From positions 1 through 6,347 of the forward strand of contig CAYYYI010000142.1 in NCBI GenBank assembly GCA_964475735.1: a DNA stretch of 6,347 nt, given 5' to 3'. Numbering within the stretch: position 1 is the first letter of the stretch; each line of letters starts with the position of its first letter. Both the position numbers and the translations under genes were made by a program. Positions 5,927 to 6,347 of the stretch are shown here, piece after piece. The notes beneath the pieces are model-generated. The model was not told the origin of the DNA, ran no database searches, and saw only the letters and a list, made by a program, of their open reading frames with translations. The stretch comes from UCB2 sp964475735. GTDB taxonomy: Bacteria; Chloroflexota; Dehalococcoidia; Tepidiformales; Tepidiformaceae.

Positions 5927-6347
5927 ATGACGGTCAGGCCGACCCGGCGGTGGTTCATCAGGGGAGTGGCGGCGATGGCGGCGGCGGCCGTGACCGCCCT
6001 CGCCGGGCGCAGCCCCGGACGCGCACCCTGGCCGGGACCGCGCGCGGGCGCGGCGGAGGCCCAAGAGACAGGCTACCGCGTCGTGCTTCCCGGCCTCTCC
6101 TCCGACCCGGGCGCTCCGCCCGGCGCCTCGTCTAACGAGGCCTGGGATCCCATTTCGCGCCGCTCGCTTGCCGTGGTCCCCCGTGAGGCCTGGGGCGCCG
6201 ATGAGAGCCTGCGCTTTCGCGGCGACGGCTCTGAGGCCTGGCGGGAGATGTTCATCCCGGCCCGTGTCCTCATTGTCCATCACACCGGCACGCGCAACGG
6301 CTACCGCTCTTTCGAGGAAGCCGCCGCCGAGGTGCGCACGGTCTACA
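5927..6347 (+). CDS. Tat-exported N-acetylmuramoyl-L-alanine amidase / peptidoglycan-recognition-type protein, 3' partial
   Basis: The first 140 residues of an exported protein that runs off the right edge. The N-terminus has a textbook twin-arginine signal: TRRWFIR (residues 6-12, fitting S/T-R-R-x-F-x-K/R), then an Ala-rich hydrophobic core (13-26), with a possible cleavage after AEA (43-45). After a Pro/Gly/Ala-rich stretch the mature part shows PREAWGAD (85-92) and ARVLIVHHTGTRN (112-124). These match the R-x-x-W-G-A and V-V-H-H-T-A/G motifs that open amidase_2/PGRP domains; H118 would be the first zinc ligand. The likely role is cleaving the amide bond between muramic acid and the stem peptide, or binding peptidoglycan, outside the membrane. 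The remaining zinc ligands lie beyond the window, so activity cannot be judged. The ATG at 5927 has GGAAG (5917-5921) five bases upstream. Confidence 0.87.
   Translation, partial: MTVRPTRRWFIRGVAAMAAAAVTALAGRSPGRAPWPGPRAGAAEAQETGYRVVLPGLSSDPGAPPGASSNEAWDPISRRSLAVVPREAWGADESLRFRGDGSEAWREMFIPARVLIVHHTGTRNGYRSFEEAAAEVRTVY

Noticed and set aside
4562..6283. 573-codon open frame on the minus strand, antisense to the DUF362 gene
   Set aside because: It mirrors the DUF362 gene and the amidase start, both of which have clear family motifs on the plus strand. Its product is Arg/Gly/His-rich without a recognisable domain, typical of antisense frames in high-GC DNA.

Overview
This window is high-GC bacterial DNA, densely coding, from a draft or metagenome assembly: it contains a run of exactly 100 N, the usual placeholder for a gap of unknown size. 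A lipoprotein signal with a lipobox, a twin-arginine signal, good Shine-Dalgarno sites and GTG starts all point to a bacterium. Gene content (fatty-acyl-CoA ligase, DUF362 protein, PIN toxins, Tat-exported amidase) and a possible leaderless promoter would suit Chloroflexota or Actinomycetota, but nothing here fixes the taxon.

Layout. Bases 1-1038 hold the C-terminal two thirds of an AMP-forming acyl-CoA synthetase, cut by the left edge. It is followed by a type II toxin-antitoxin module, vapBC-1 (1088-1755, plus strand): a FitA-like ribbon-helix-helix antitoxin and a PIN-domain toxin that overlap by four bases, preceded by a perfect 21-bp inverted repeat that is very likely the operator. A perfect 15-bp-stem hairpin (1754-1790) separates this module from a convergent minus-strand gene (1804-3669). 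That gene encodes a lipoprotein with about a dozen beta-propeller-type repeats and is interrupted by the assembly gap. Divergent from it is a second module, vapBC-2 (3836-4515, plus strand), with an unrelated antitoxin family but the same design: a four-base GTGA overlap and a palindrome at the start. Next are a complete DUF362-family protein (4634-5758) and the start of a Tat-exported peptidoglycan-recognition/amidase-type protein (5927 to the right edge).

How the parts relate. Each antitoxin should neutralise its own PIN ribonuclease and, with it, bind its palindromic operator to autoregulate. The lipoprotein lies on the opposite strand, bracketed by the two modules, and has its own strong ribosome binding site. 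The sequence shows no functional tie between it and the toxins. The DUF362 gene and the amidase gene run in the same direction 168 bp apart, with a terminator-like hairpin between them, so they are probably separate units. I found no RNA gene, CRISPR array, transposase or attachment site. I do not see a clearly new multi-gene system. The most distinctive signals are the paired vapBC modules with their palindromes, the 12-repeat lipoprotein, and the DUF362 protein with an aromatic-rich C-terminal segment.
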